Part shown: one piece after another, positions 1 through 8,335 of the stretch
Layout: the number at the start of each line of letters is the position of its first letter
Numbering within the stretch: the first letter of the stretch is position 1
DNA from: Limnohabitans kasalickyi
Lineage (GTDB): Bacteria > Pseudomonadota > Gammaproteobacteria > Burkholderiales > Burkholderiaceae_C
NCBI GenBank assembly: GCA_965234325.1
Contig: OZ248407.1
Span: 1-64,000, forward strand
DNA length: 64,000 nucleotides
Direction of reading: 5' to 3'
The notes under the pieces: model-generated
What the model saw: only the letters and a program-made list of their open reading frames with translations
What the model was told of the DNA's origin: nothing
Database searches by the model: none
Position numbers and translations under genes: made by a program

Positions 1-158
1 AGGCCACACAGCAGCTTGGGTCGGATACCACCGGCTCAATTCGCGCAACAGCATCGGATTAACTCAAATGCTGCTGCAAATACAAACCATCAAGTTTTGG
101 AATAACCTTGGCCCTTAGGACTAACTTCTAATTCAGTGGTTCGGCTAATGGGGGCAGG

Positions 159-3023
159 TCAATCGAGGAGTGAATGGTTTTTCCAGTGATAAATATGCCC
201 TGAAATGTCCGTGGACGGATTTTTCTTGATGTTGATCGACACCGTTGCCACCGCTGAGTCCACCGTTCCATCATTGACCTTGAATGTAAAGCTATCGCTG
301 CCGTTGTAATTCCCAACTGGCGTGTACGTGTAAGCACCAGTGCTTGCATTAATGCTCACCGTTCCGTGACTGGGATCGCCAACCTTGGCAAACGTCAGTG
401 TGTTGCCATCAACATCAGTACCAGCCAAAGTACCGGTCTTAACTGTGTCCTCATCTGTCGAGGCACTTGCTGTAGTGGCGACTGGCGCATCATTTACTGC
501 AGCAACAGTGATCGACACCGTTGCCACCGCTGAGTCCACCGTTCCATCATTGACCTTGAACGTGAAGCTATCGCTGCCGTTGTAATTTGCGTTGGGTGTG
601 TACGTGTAAGCACCAGTGCTTGCATTAATGCTCACCGTTCCGTGACTGGGATCGCCAACCTTGGCAAACGTCAGTGTGTTGCCATCGACATCAGTACCTG
701 CCAGTGTTCCAGTCTTGGCTGTGTCCTCATCTGTCGTAATTGTTGTTACTGTGGCAACTGGTGCATCATTTTCTGCAGCAACAGTGATCGACACCGTTGC
801 CACCGCTGAGTCGACCGTTCCATCATTGACCTTGAATGTGAAGCTATCGCTGCCGTTGTAATTCCCAACTGGCGTGTACGTGTAAGCACCAGTGCTTGCA
901 TTAATGCTCACCGTTCCGTGACTGGGATCGGCAATCTTCGCAAAAGTCAGTGTGTTGCCTTCAACATCAGTGCCAGTCAGAGTTCCAGTCTTGGCAGTAT
1001 CCTCATCTGTCGAGGCACTTGCTGCAGTGGCTAATGGCGCATCATTCACAGCAGCAACACTGATCGATACAGTCGCCACCGCTGAGTCCACCGTTCCATC
1101 GTTCACCTTGAATGTGAAGCTATCGCTGCCGTTGTAATTCCCAACTGGCGTGTACGTGTAAGCACCAGTAGTTGCATTGATACTCACCGTTCCGTGACTG
1201 GGATCGCCAACCTTGGCAAACGTCAGTGTGTTGCCATCAACATCAGTACCAGCCAAAGTACCGGTCTTAACTGTGTCCTCATCTGTCGAGGCACTTGCTG
1301 CAGTGGCTAATGGCGCATCATTTACTGCAGCAACAGTGATCGACACCGTTGCCACCGCTGAGTCGACCGTTCCATCATTGACCTTGAATGTGAAGCTATC
1401 GCTGCCGTTGTAATTCCCAACTGGCGTGTACGTGTAAGCACCAGTAGTTGCATTGATACTCACCGTTCCGTGACTGGGATCGCCAACCTTGGCAAACGTC
1501 AGTGTGTTGCCATCAACATCAGTACCAGCCAAAGTACCGGTCTTAACTGTGTCCTCATCTGTCGAGGCACTTGCTGCAGTGGCTAATGGCGCATCATTCA
1601 CAGCAGCAACACTGATCGATACAGTCGCCACCGCTGAGTCCACCGTTCCATCGTTCACCTTGAACGTAAAGCTATCACTGCCGTTGTAGTTGGCGTTGGG
1701 CGTGTATGTGTACGCACCAGTAGTTGCATTGATGGTCACCGTTCCGTGACTAGGATCAGCCACCTTGGCAAACGTCAACGTGTTGCCATCTACATCTGTA
1801 CCAGCCAGTGTTCCAGTCTTGGCAGTATCTTCGTCCGTAGTGATGGTTTCTGCCGTGACAACCGGCGCATTGTTTATCTCAACTAAACTACCAACTGCTA
1901 TATATGAATTTAAATTTGCCCCACCGTACATATAGAGTGAATTATTATTCACTACCATACTGGAGAGTGAATCATCACTGTGATTATTAGCATCAAAAAT
2001 CTTGGTCCCTTGATCACCAAAATTTTTATCAAGTGTGCCATCCGGAAGCAAAACAGCAATTCCGATATTGTAATCAGAACTCCCATGTGTTCCAGCTACG
2101 ACTATTCTACCATCAGACAAAACCTCCAGCCCCTCAGTTTTATTGAATATGTATGTGCTTCCAATTGGAATCACAGAACATCCATTAATTCCAAATCTAA
2201 AATCAATTCCCCCATCCGAATTTAGTCTATATATCGTAATTAAGTCGTTTTGATTTTGACTGTGACTCACTGACAGCGCCACCAAAACTTTGCCATCATT
2301 TTGCAAAGCAATTTTAATTGGTGTCATAAAACTACTTCCACGACCTGATGGATCAGAAATAGTGACCAATCCATTAGCACCCCAAGTTTCATCTAGGGAA
2401 CCATTCGAATTAATTCGGCTAATGCTTATCATCTGGTTTGCAAAAATTGTTCTTCCACTTTTAATTCCACCAGAAGATGCAAATATAAGCTTTCCATCCA
2501 ATTGAACTTTAAAATCAGAATAATAATCAACCCCAGACGTTATATCAACATAACCATCAATCGATAAATTGGCATTCACAACTCCGCTTGCGTTAAATGA
2601 ATATGCGTAAATGTCATACAACGGGTAGAACGTACTCCCCAAAACAAAAATTTTATCTTCAGTTATTTCTATTTCCGCAGGAGAAATGCTATTAACAACA
2701 AATAGCGATGCGTTAGCAGATTCGATCAATTTCCCATTAAAATCAAATTTTCGAATTTCCAATTCTTTCGATTTTAATCCTGCGACTACAATACCCCCAT
2801 CCATATAAGCAGCCGCCATGGGTTTGAAATCTAGCAATATCGATCCATCAATTCCAAAATCAACATTCAATTCGCCTTGAATATCATATTTACGGATTAC
2901 CCCCGATTGATCCGCCTGCTCTCTATCAATCCCAAGTGTGTATAAATCAGCTCCTTCCGTAAGGATTTGCACTGGAATTTCACCGCCTGCGACATGAATA
3001 ACTTTTATTATGCTCATAGTCAT
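159..3023 (-). CDS. delta-60 / tandem-95 repeat surface-type protein
   Basis: 954 codons. Residues ~1-385 carry delta-60-type beta-propeller repeats of the form 'DGxLDxxFGxxG ... DGKILVAG' (examples: SLDETWGANG, NDGKVLVALS, GTLDKNFGDQG). Residues ~386-930 are six near-identical ~92-residue cadherin/tandem-95 repeats, each opening NDAP and containing DEDT and YNGSDSFTFKVNDG. Such proteins are usually secreted or surface-exposed adhesin-like proteins. No Sec signal and no RTX repeats are visible. The frame ends abruptly at NHSLLD followed by TGA; the adjacent frame continues with DLPPLAEPLN and stops near 128, so a one-base insertion near 162 may have truncated the tail. The 5' half is clearly more AT-rich than the repeats. 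The start is either of two close ATGs (3023 or 3017); neither has a strong ribosome site. Confidence 0.8.
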   Translation of the reverse strand: MTMSIIKVIHVAGGEIPVQILTEGADLYTLGIDREQADQSGVIRKYDIQGELNVDFGIDGSILLDFKPMAAAYMDGGIVVAGLKSKELEIRKFDFNGKLIESANASLFVVNSISPAEIEITEDKIFVLGSTFYPLYDIYAYSFNASGVVNANLSIDGYVDITSGVDYYSDFKVQLDGKLIFASSGGIKSGRTIFANQMISISRINSNGSLDETWGANGLVTISDPSGRGSSFMTPIKIALQNDGKVLVALSVSHSQNQNDLITIYRLNSDGGIDFRFGINGCSVIPIGSTYIFNKTEGLEVLSDGRIVVAGTHGSSDYNIGIAVLLPDGTLDKNFGDQGTKIFDANNHSDDSLSSMVVNNNSLYMYGGANLNSYIAVGSLVEINNAPVVTAETITTDEDTAKTGTLAGTDVDGNTLTFAKVADPSHGTVTINATTGAYTYTPNANYNGSDSFTFKVNDGTVDSAVATVSISVAAVNDAPLATAASASTDEDTVKTGTLAGTDVDGNTLTFAKVGDPSHGTVSINATTGAYTYTPVGNYNGSDSFTFKVNDGTVDSAVATVSITVAAVNDAPLATAASASTDEDTVKTGTLAGTDVDGNTLTFAKVGDPSHGTVSINATTGAYTYTPVGNYNGSDSFTFKVNDGTVDSAVATVSISVAAVNDAPLATAASASTDEDTAKTGTLTGTDVEGNTLTFAKIADPSHGTVSINASTGAYTYTPVGNYNGSDSFTFKVNDGTVDSAVATVSITVAAENDAPVATVTTITTDEDTAKTGTLAGTDVDGNTLTFAKVGDPSHGTVSINASTGAYTYTPNANYNGSDSFTFKVNDGTVDSAVATVSITVAAVNDAPVATTASASTDEDTVKTGTLAGTDVDGNTLTFAKVGDPSHGTVSINASTGAYTYTPVGNYNGSDSFTFKVNDGTVDSAVATVSINIKKNPSTDISGHIYHWKNHSLLD
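228..1877 (-). repeat. six tandem 276-bp protein-coding repeats
   Basis: Six direct repeats with a 276-bp period (92 codons) inside the tandem-95 gene. Adjacent copies are almost identical in DNA, including third codon positions, which points to recent duplication or gene conversion. Copy number probably varies between strains, and short-read assemblies may collapse it. Confidence 0.9.
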
Positions 3024-3129
3024 TTAATCAAATAATTACAAATGTATTTTGTTAAAAATTTCAGCTCTTGCAACTATCCTGAATGAATTACCAGGATTGA
3101 TCGATTTTCAAAGTATCGCATCGAACTCA

Positions 3130-3461
3130 TCAAGTTGGAACAAGTTCACACCGCACATCCACCACGGCATCTTTGATCCGCTCAGCCTTGAGCCTTGCCT
3201 TCCTGATCACCCCAAACACCAGCTCCGGATAGAACCGCTTCCCGGTCCAAGAGGTCACACCCTCGTCACTTAGGTAGGCTGCAATTTGGCGGCAATTCAT
3301 ACCGCCCTCTTTCAGCCCAAGAATGCGGTCTATTAAGGCTTGATGGACAGGGTCAACGTGTACCCAAGACAGTGATTTGGTCTTGATGGAAACCAGAAAA
3401 CAGAAGTGGCGTTTCGCTGACCTTTGAAGCTCATCAAAGGTAAAAGCGAAATTACTCCACC
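3130..3461 (-). pseudogene. remnant of a small recombinase-type helix-turn-helix gene
   Basis: An open minus-strand frame ending at TGA 3130 reads ...VHVDPVHQALIDRILGLKEGG, then IAAYLSDEGV and GKRFYPELVFGVIRKARLKAERI. This is the pattern of the DNA-binding helical region that follows serine-recombinase catalytic domains. The same architecture (EWLFEKVC...IAKRITSEGF...RKQRL) occurs in the first gene of the neighbouring element at 12360. The frame has no convincing start codon; its 5' side runs through the attR junction into the element by chance. I read it as the leftover first gene of an older element that used the same glmS site. A small intact gene with a rare start is the alternative. Confidence 0.4.
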
Positions 3462-3489
3462 GTAACTGACATGGGATGCAAGTGAGTAA
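3452..3489 (-). other. attR: displaced glmS tail plus element half-site
   Basis: Minus-strand reading gives the arm TTACTCACTTGCAT (3489-3476), a 12-nt spacer, the core AC at 3463-3462, then G GTG GAG TAA (3461-3452). The last part is the original glmS ending, pushed 9.2 kb away from its gene. A hairpin (ACCTTTGA/TCAAAGGT, 3420-3441) follows on the host side and may be the old glmS 3' hairpin; it lacks a U-run. Confidence 0.75.
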
Positions 3490-3504
3490 CTTTCGTATTC
3501 ATTT

Positions 3505-5190
3505 TCATCCTCTGCCATCCTTTTTTTTAACATTCACAGTGGTCGTATTTAACCCTTCGTAAAGGTCATAACGCTTTGCTCGTCTTCCATGACCTTCGTA
3601 GTTTTCTATCTCACGCCATGTGATTCCATCTTTAACAATTGGTAGATGGAAAGTTAGTTTTAACTCATGCTCTCGCAAAGCATCGTTCCAACTCACATCA
3701 ATGCGCTTAACCAAGCCTTCAATGTACGCTTTCTTTTGTGCATCAGATTTTGTGTCGAGGTCTTTAACTTCTTGACCAAATGCCTTCAACCAACTGCGCC
3801 ATTTCTTTCCATTTGTTGCCCCATTAAAGTCTGAGCGCGCCTTTGTAAGTTGATCCTCTATCTCTCTGATTTCAGCACTTACTCTAAGTTTGATTGTGCG
3901 ATAGCTCGTATCGTTCAACTGTTCAAGTAAGCGATTTGCTTCTAAATTTCCCAATGTCTCACTTAGTGCTGTGTGCTTTCGCTGAAGCTGTCTGACTTTG
4001 GTTTGCAATGCCTTGTACTCAGCTTCAGTTTGCGATTGAAGCGCTCGCTCCTCATTCAACTCTCTTACTCTGACCTCTTCTTTGAGAATGCTTGATTCGC
4101 TGTGAATAGACTTAACAGCATCCCAAACAAGTTCATCTGTTCGTTGAATATTCATCGCACGAGTGAATCCACAGCCATTACCTCGTTGCCATTTTTTCTT
4201 CTCGTCAACGCCACCATCCTCAGCCCATGCTCTTTCACGACTTGGACAGAAGTATGAGTATTCAGCTCGTGACTTAATGATGCGACCACTAATTGGTCGT
4301 CCACAATGACCACAGAACATCAAGTCTCTGAGCAAGTAAAAATTCTTCTGAGTCGCAATCTTTTGTGGCTTTCGCAAGACGCTTGGAGAACGCTTGAATT
4401 GCGCTTGATTCCATGTTGCTGTCTCAACGATGCTTGGGCATTGAACTTGAATCTTCTCTTCAGACTTTGAGTCTTTGAAGACATAAAAACCACTGTAATG
4501 AGTATTCTTCAAAAGTGCTGCCACTGAACCAAGTGACCAAAGTCCCATCTTTCGTCGTGGTGCTACTGCGTTTGAATCTAGCAACTTCTTAATGTCAGCG
4601 ATTGAAGTACCTTTAGTAACTTCTAAAAAGATGCGCTTGACCCACTTCGCTTCATCCTCATTCACAATAAGTCGTCTGTTCTCAAGTATGTAACCAAAAG
4701 GTGGTGGACCCCCATGCCACATGCCACTACGAACACGATTCAACTTACCCAAACGAGTACGCTCTGCACGAGTAGAGTTATCAAACTCTGCGACAGCGTC
4801 AAGCATCTGTTTCAACAACTTGTCAGTTGGACTAGACAAGTCAAACACGCCATCTTTCGTATAGAGAGTTACGCCCTTTTTGTCACATGCATAACGAAAA
4901 ATTGATGCGACTTGGTCATTACGAGATAAACGAGATTGGTCGTATATCCACAAGTGCTTAATTTCGCCTTTGTTGATTGCTGTGTAAAGCGCATTCAACT
5001 GTGGACGCTCTGCAATGTCGTCGTGGTGTGAGCTACGACCACCTTCGTCCCACACCTTGTACTCATAGCCAAGTTGTTTTGCCTTCTCAATTCCCAACTC
5101 ACGCTGAGAATCTAATGAAGTCCCTTGCTCTGCTTGAACTGTCGTTGAAACACGAGTGTAGATATGTAATGTTTTATCAATATCAGTCAC
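3505..5190 (-). CDS. large serine recombinase (site-specific integrase)
   Basis: 561 residues. The N-terminal resolvase catalytic domain (~8-150) shows YTRVSTTVQAEQGTSLDSQ with the nucleophile Ser15, followed by DQSRLSRN. Next come a recombinase domain (~165-265, PPPFGYILENRRLIV...ALLKNTHYSGFYVFKD), a zinc ribbon (CGHCGRPISG ... FCPSRE ... GNGCGF) and a long coiled-coil (~355-430). This is the full architecture of phage-type large serine integrases. These cut at a 2-bp core, join through a phosphoserine link and integrate one way unless a directionality factor is present. Its 3' end is 16 bp from the attP arm at 3489, so it is the probable integrase of this element. An imperfect GTCAAA dyad (5252-5271) lies upstream and could be an operator. 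Confidence 0.93.
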   Translation of the reverse strand: MTDIDKTLHIYTRVSTTVQAEQGTSLDSQRELGIEKAKQLGYEYKVWDEGGRSSHHDDIAERPQLNALYTAINKGEIKHLWIYDQSRLSRNDQVASIFRYACDKKGVTLYTKDGVFDLSSPTDKLLKQMLDAVAEFDNSTRAERTRLGKLNRVRSGMWHGGPPPFGYILENRRLIVNEDEAKWVKRIFLEVTKGTSIADIKKLLDSNAVAPRRKMGLWSLGSVAALLKNTHYSGFYVFKDSKSEEKIQVQCPSIVETATWNQAQFKRSPSVLRKPQKIATQKNFYLLRDLMFCGHCGRPISGRIIKSRAEYSYFCPSRERAWAEDGGVDEKKKWQRGNGCGFTRAMNIQRTDELVWDAVKSIHSESSILKEEVRVRELNEERALQSQTEAEYKALQTKVRQLQRKHTALSETLGNLEANRLLEQLNDTSYRTIKLRVSAEIREIEDQLTKARSDFNGATNGKKWRSWLKAFGQEVKDLDTKSDAQKKAYIEGLVKRIDVSWNDALREHELKLTFHLPIVKDGITWREIENYEGHGRRAKRYDLYEGLNTTTVNVKKKDGRG

Positions 5191-5251
5191 GAGATAACTG
5201 CCCTTCTATATTCGTAGCTTATTACCAAAAAGAGAAATTTCCTAGCCTCAG

Positions 5252-5271
5252 AGCGTCAAATTTTTTGACTC
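5252..5271. promoter_or_regulatory. GCGTCAAA-type dyad, copy 1
   Basis: AGCGTCAAATTTTTTGACTC is an imperfect palindrome between the recombinase start (5190) and the end of the next gene. It matches the two perfect copies at 6177 and 7149. The position suits an operator over the integrase promoter. This is inference; no regulator is assigned. Confidence 0.4.
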
Positions 5272-5273
5272 AT

Positions 5274-5305
5274 AAAAAAATGCTCACAGATTTCTCTGTG
5301 AGCAT
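5274..5305 (-). terminator. rho-independent terminator
   Basis: ATGCTCACAGA / TCTGTGAGCAT is a perfect 11-bp stem (5280-5290, 5295-5305) with a 4-nt loop. It is followed on the minus strand by seven T. It ends the transcript of the gene at 5343-6257. Confidence 0.85.
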
Positions 5306-5342
5306 TGAAGCAAAGTTTAGTTTTTTACACACTAATTTCGCC

Positions 5343-6257
5343 TTAAGCTAAATCACGCACTTTTGAGTAAGCGTTGTCGTGCTCTTGTTTGACCCACTCA
5401 GAGATTTCGTCTTCACGCTTCGTTTTGAACATTTCATCAGCAAGAATTTTGCTGATTTTCTTGAATGCATCATTGCTCAAGTTGAATGCACGATAGCCAT
5501 GAATGTCGCCACCACCACTGTTGTGACCAAGAATCATTGCGTGACCACTCGTGTTGTCCATGAAGACTTCTTCAGTCCACTTGATTTTTGTGTTCTGAAA
5601 CCCCTTAGAGCATGTATCAGCAGTACGCATGAACTGACTGAATTCAGACTCACGAACAGTACTTACAACTGTTTTTTGCTCGCCATTGCGCTTTGAAGCG
5701 TTATTCAGACCACCTTGCTTTGTAAAGTACGCAGCAAGTTCTTCAGCAGCGATGTTGTCTTTGTAAGCAGCATCAAGAGCTTTGCTGTATGTATGAGCAA
5801 GTTGACGACTTCCACCCACGACCCAACGAACAATCATCGTTAAAGCTGTTGAGTTCTTTTGAGTCTTGATTTTCTTTTGCAAGCTCATCACATTACGCAG
5901 ATTCTTCAAGATTGAATCTTTGTTGTCGCTGTGATTGATTTGCACAGCAAGTGCATAGATTTTTGAAAGTACTGCGTACAGCGCTTGATTGCCACGAGTA
6001 ACGAACTCATCAACATACGAGGCGTGTTCGTTCTCAAGCACTTTGACAGCTTGAACGATTGCAGCAATTTCTTGCTCTTTTTCAATCAAATCATTTGGCT
6101 TCAGCTTGGCAGCATCTTTCTTTACTGAAGACAACTGAATGTAGCTGTCTAAATTAATGCTTGGAACGCTAGGAATAGCGTCAAAATTTTTGACGCTTTC
6201 ATTCTCGCTTGTTGAGAAAGTGATAGTTGGGCGAGTGGATACTTGAGTAGTAAACAT
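5343..6257 (-). CDS. hypothetical element protein, 304 aa
   Basis: I do not recognise a family. The protein is soluble and mostly helical, with no signal peptide or membrane segment. The N-terminal ~35 residues are low-complexity (Ser/Thr/Pro). A charged helical middle (IEKEQEIAAIVQAVKVLENEHASYVDEF) and a C-terminal part with ILGHNSGGGDIHGYRAFNLS follow. It is transcribed away from the gene at 6405, with a ~150-bp shared promoter region, and has its own strong terminator at 5274-5305. A palindrome at 6177-6197 lies in its first codons and encodes SVKNFDA, so binding there could regulate it. Codon use is AT-rich like the rest of the element. A DNA maintenance or phage-like role is only a guess. 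Confidence 0.75.
   Translation of the reverse strand: MFTTQVSTRPTITFSTSENESVKNFDAIPSVPSINLDSYIQLSSVKKDAAKLKPNDLIEKEQEIAAIVQAVKVLENEHASYVDEFVTRGNQALYAVLSKIYALAVQINHSDNKDSILKNLRNVMSLQKKIKTQKNSTALTMIVRWVVGGSRQLAHTYSKALDAAYKDNIAAEELAAYFTKQGGLNNASKRNGEQKTVVSTVRESEFSQFMRTADTCSKGFQNTKIKWTEEVFMDNTSGHAMILGHNSGGGDIHGYRAFNLSNDAFKKISKILADEMFKTKREDEISEWVKQEHDNAYSKVRDLA
6177..6197. promoter_or_regulatory. GCGTCAAA-type dyad, copy 2
   Basis: A perfect inverted repeat AGCGTCAAA...TTTGACGCT inside the 5' coding region of the 304-aa gene, ~60 bp after its start. Same motif as 5252 and 7149. Probably a protein-binding site rather than a terminator, since it has no U-run and lies inside a gene. Confidence 0.45.
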
Positions 6258-6404
6258 GGTGTTTCTTTCTTTCAGAAGTGTTTATAAAAGCGTTCTGATT
6301 TGTTTGTTTCGTTAACTCCTCAGAACAGTTGTTATATTACCCCGAGTTGCTTAAAAAATAGGCAACAAGTAATTCATTGCAAATTACTTGATATGATTTA
6401 TGGC

Positions 6405-7151
6405 ATGAAGCAATCCTTTCTAGCTACCTATCCTTTACTTGGAACAAAGCACAAGCCATCGCCTCAACGCTCCCTTGAGCGAAGTGCGTTTTATTGGTGG
6501 TGGGCTTACTTAAAACGCAACACTGAATACATTGAGTGCTGTGAAAAGGAAGGCGTAGGAAGGCTTGCAAAGCTCTATGAAGACTTTGGAGATGTGCGAA
6601 GTGATGACTTCAGAGCGTGGTGGGGAGGTAGCCTTAAGCGTGGTGCCAAGCTATTTGCTGAACAGCGTCTTGACTTGACCGTAAAAAAAATTGACGCTGC
6701 ATCAGAGTGGGACAGCACTTGGGGAAGCAATGTTCTTGTGGTCGCTGTTAACAAGGATATTGGTCGTCGTGATTTGCAGCGATTCTTTGCCAAGCTACTA
6801 GCAAATGAGCATGAAGGTAAAAGGGGCAGAAAGGCTATGGGGAAAGTCACAACTTCAGCCAAGTACCCACTTCATCGCAACTTCAGTGTCTACAACCTCA
6901 AGCGCATGTTGATGGTCTATGACGCAGTAATAGCTAACGAGGCTTTGCCCAAGTCTGAACAAAAACCTTTATGGAAGATTGGAGAGGACATGAAGTTAGT
7001 CCCTTCAGCATTGCCTCAGCGTGGTGACAACGCTTATGACACTCGCAAAAATCACAACACTCTCACAATGACTGTGAGTCGTTATGTGAGCATGGCACGC
7101 AACATCATTGCGAACACTTCCAATGGTGAGTTTCCCAACAGCGACAAGTAA
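6405..7151 (+). CDS. hypothetical element protein, ~248 aa (WW-rich N-terminus)
   Basis: The sequence from MKQSFLATYPLL contains ERSAFYWWWAYLKRN, LYEDFGDVRSDDFRAWWG and RGAKLFAE. This pattern recurs in proteins of integrative elements near recombinase genes; I cannot name a family. The C-terminal half (KVTTSAKYPLHRNFSVYNLKRMLMVYDAVIANE...MTVSRYVSMARNIIANTS) looks helical and basic, consistent with nucleic-acid contact. The frame is open from 6300. In-frame ATGs lie at 6393 and 6405, and I chose 6405 because the conserved-looking part begins there; neither has a clear Shine-Dalgarno. A TATATT box near 6333 may be its -10. It is divergent from the 304-aa gene and ends on the palindrome at 7149. 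Confidence 0.7.
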   Translation: MKQSFLATYPLLGTKHKPSPQRSLERSAFYWWWAYLKRNTEYIECCEKEGVGRLAKLYEDFGDVRSDDFRAWWGGSLKRGAKLFAEQRLDLTVKKIDAASEWDSTWGSNVLVVAVNKDIGRRDLQRFFAKLLANEHEGKRGRKAMGKVTTSAKYPLHRNFSVYNLKRMLMVYDAVIANEALPKSEQKPLWKIGEDMKLVPSALPQRGDNAYDTRKNHNTLTMTVSRYVSMARNIIANTSNGEFPNSDK

Positions 7152-7173
7152 GCGTCAAATTATTTGACGCTTA
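7149..7173. promoter_or_regulatory. GCGTCAAA-type dyad, copy 3 (12-bp arms)
   Basis: TAAGCGTCAAAT / ATTTGACGCTTA is a perfect inverted repeat with a single central base. It overlaps the stop codon of the upstream gene and lies just past the 3' end of the tyrosine recombinase gene. It could be a weak two-way terminator, but the match to copies 1 and 2 favours a binding site. Confidence 0.5.
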
Positions 7174-7189
7174 CACAGACAAGAATGAG

Positions 7190-7798
7190 TTAAGACAGTA
7201 ACTCAACAGCGTTTCTTATGCTCTTGGGTGAGACTTCGTAATAGAGCATAGTAGTTTGCAGTTGGCGATGTCCTAAAATTTTCTGAATTATTTTAGGATT
7301 TACGGATTGTTCACACATCACCGTAGCTCCCCACCTTCTTCCACTGTGGCTCGAGGCTCCATTTATGGAGCAATCAGAATAAAGTTTTGTGAACCATTGG
7401 CAGAGAGTGTTTGGGGAGAAACCTCGCTGAGTGTTCTTCTGCGAGCCAAACAGTGCTTTGCTTGTGTCAGTCAAGTTCAGCACTTTCAAGTCCTTGTCTT
7501 TAAGTCCAAATCTGACAGACAGATAGTTCTTGATTTCGTCTTGCAACTTTGTTGGGAAGTAGACAGTGCGACCTCGTGAACCTTTTGTCTGAAATGGCTT
7601 CAGATAGACCTCTTCTTTGATTGCCCCATCTTCACTGAGTACATCACTGATTGTGAGACTCGCAATCTCACCAACCCTCATGCATCCAAAAAAACTACAG
7701 TACAAAATGGCTTTGTTTCGTGCGTGATGTTTCTTCTTTGCGATGTGCAGAAGAATTTTGCGAAATTCTGATTGCGTGAGAATCTTTGCTTGTGACAT
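7190..7798 (-). CDS. tyrosine recombinase, catalytic domain only
   Basis: 202 residues. The XerC/XerD-type catalytic residues are visible: Arg41 in CMRVGEIASL, a Lys in the TKGSRGRT beta-hairpin, HSGRR (His151, Arg154), GHRQ (His177) and Tyr186 or Tyr187 in QTTMLYYE. The N-terminal SAM-like core-binding domain of full integrases (~300-400 aa) is absent, and the frame starts close to the catalytic domain. Short recombinases of this kind often resolve multimers or invert DNA. It lies in the middle of the element rather than beside an att site, so I do not regard it as the integrase. Promoter and start lie in the 537-bp gap upstream. Confidence 0.85.
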   Translation of the reverse strand: MSQAKILTQSEFRKILLHIAKKKHHARNKAILYCSFFGCMRVGEIASLTISDVLSEDGAIKEEVYLKPFQTKGSRGRTVYFPTKLQDEIKNYLSVRFGLKDKDLKVLNLTDTSKALFGSQKNTQRGFSPNTLCQWFTKLYSDCSINGASSHSGRRWGATVMCEQSVNPKIIQKILGHRQLQTTMLYYEVSPKSIRNAVELLS

Positions 7799-8335
7799 GT
7801 TGTTCCTTACTAATCTAACTATTTATGAGCTAGACGATATTCCCAAACATTTGGTAGGACAACCTTTCCCCAATTCCCATGCCTTTTCGTTGGGAATCAA
7901 CAAGCTGTTTTGGTTACCTTTACTTATCTGTATTTCCCAACATTATTTTGCTCACGAGCGATTTGAGACATGCATGTGTCCACTGTCACTCTGAGTCGTC
8001 TCACTCAGAAAAAACGCTTGTAGTTGGATTTGATGCGTCTGTGAGCGTCTGTGATTCATCACTGAAATCTGTTGCTATAAAAATATAGTAACGAAGGCAA
8101 GCATAAAGTTTCACCTTTCGTGCGTGACTCGCTTAATCCAAGCGAGAACGCTCCCTTGCTGTTCTGCCGTATATGGTTCACATACGAATGAAATAGCTCG
8201 TGTGTGGCGTCTTGTATTGAGTCCTAACTATGGTTGCTGAAATAGAGAGCAACACGATTTCGCCATTCCAACCATTTCACTCTGCAAATGCACCCACATA
8301 GTGCATTACTTCATGTCAAGTCGTAAAATTCAAAC
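7799..8335. other. 537-bp gene-free region with clustered stem-loops
   Basis: No convincing protein in either strand. Three stem-loops lie close together: GTTGCTATA/TATAGTAAC (8071-8092, loop AAAA), CTCGCTT/AAGCGAG (8128-8146) and GTTGCT/AGCAAC (8233-8253). A fourth, short one (TGCAC/GTGCA) lies near 8288-8304. The first and third share the GTTGCT start. The region separates the divergent recombinase and winged-helix genes. It could hold a small RNA, a resolution site for the tyrosine recombinase or a transfer/replication origin; the sequence does not decide between them. Confidence 0.4.

Noticed and set aside
228..1877. CRISPR-like array because of regular repeats
   Set aside because: The 276-bp period is 92 codons of an open reading frame with protein-repeat sequence; there are no short repeats with unique spacers.
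3333..3533. Small minus-strand gene across the attR junction (MLKKRMAEDENEYESYSL...)
   Set aside because: It runs across the recombination junction, overlaps the end of the recombinase gene, and has no ribosome site or family resemblance.
7799..8100. Small plus-strand genes upstream of the winged-helix gene
   Set aside because: Low-quality frames without ribosome sites, antisense to the 5' side of the recombinase gene, and no recognisable motifs.
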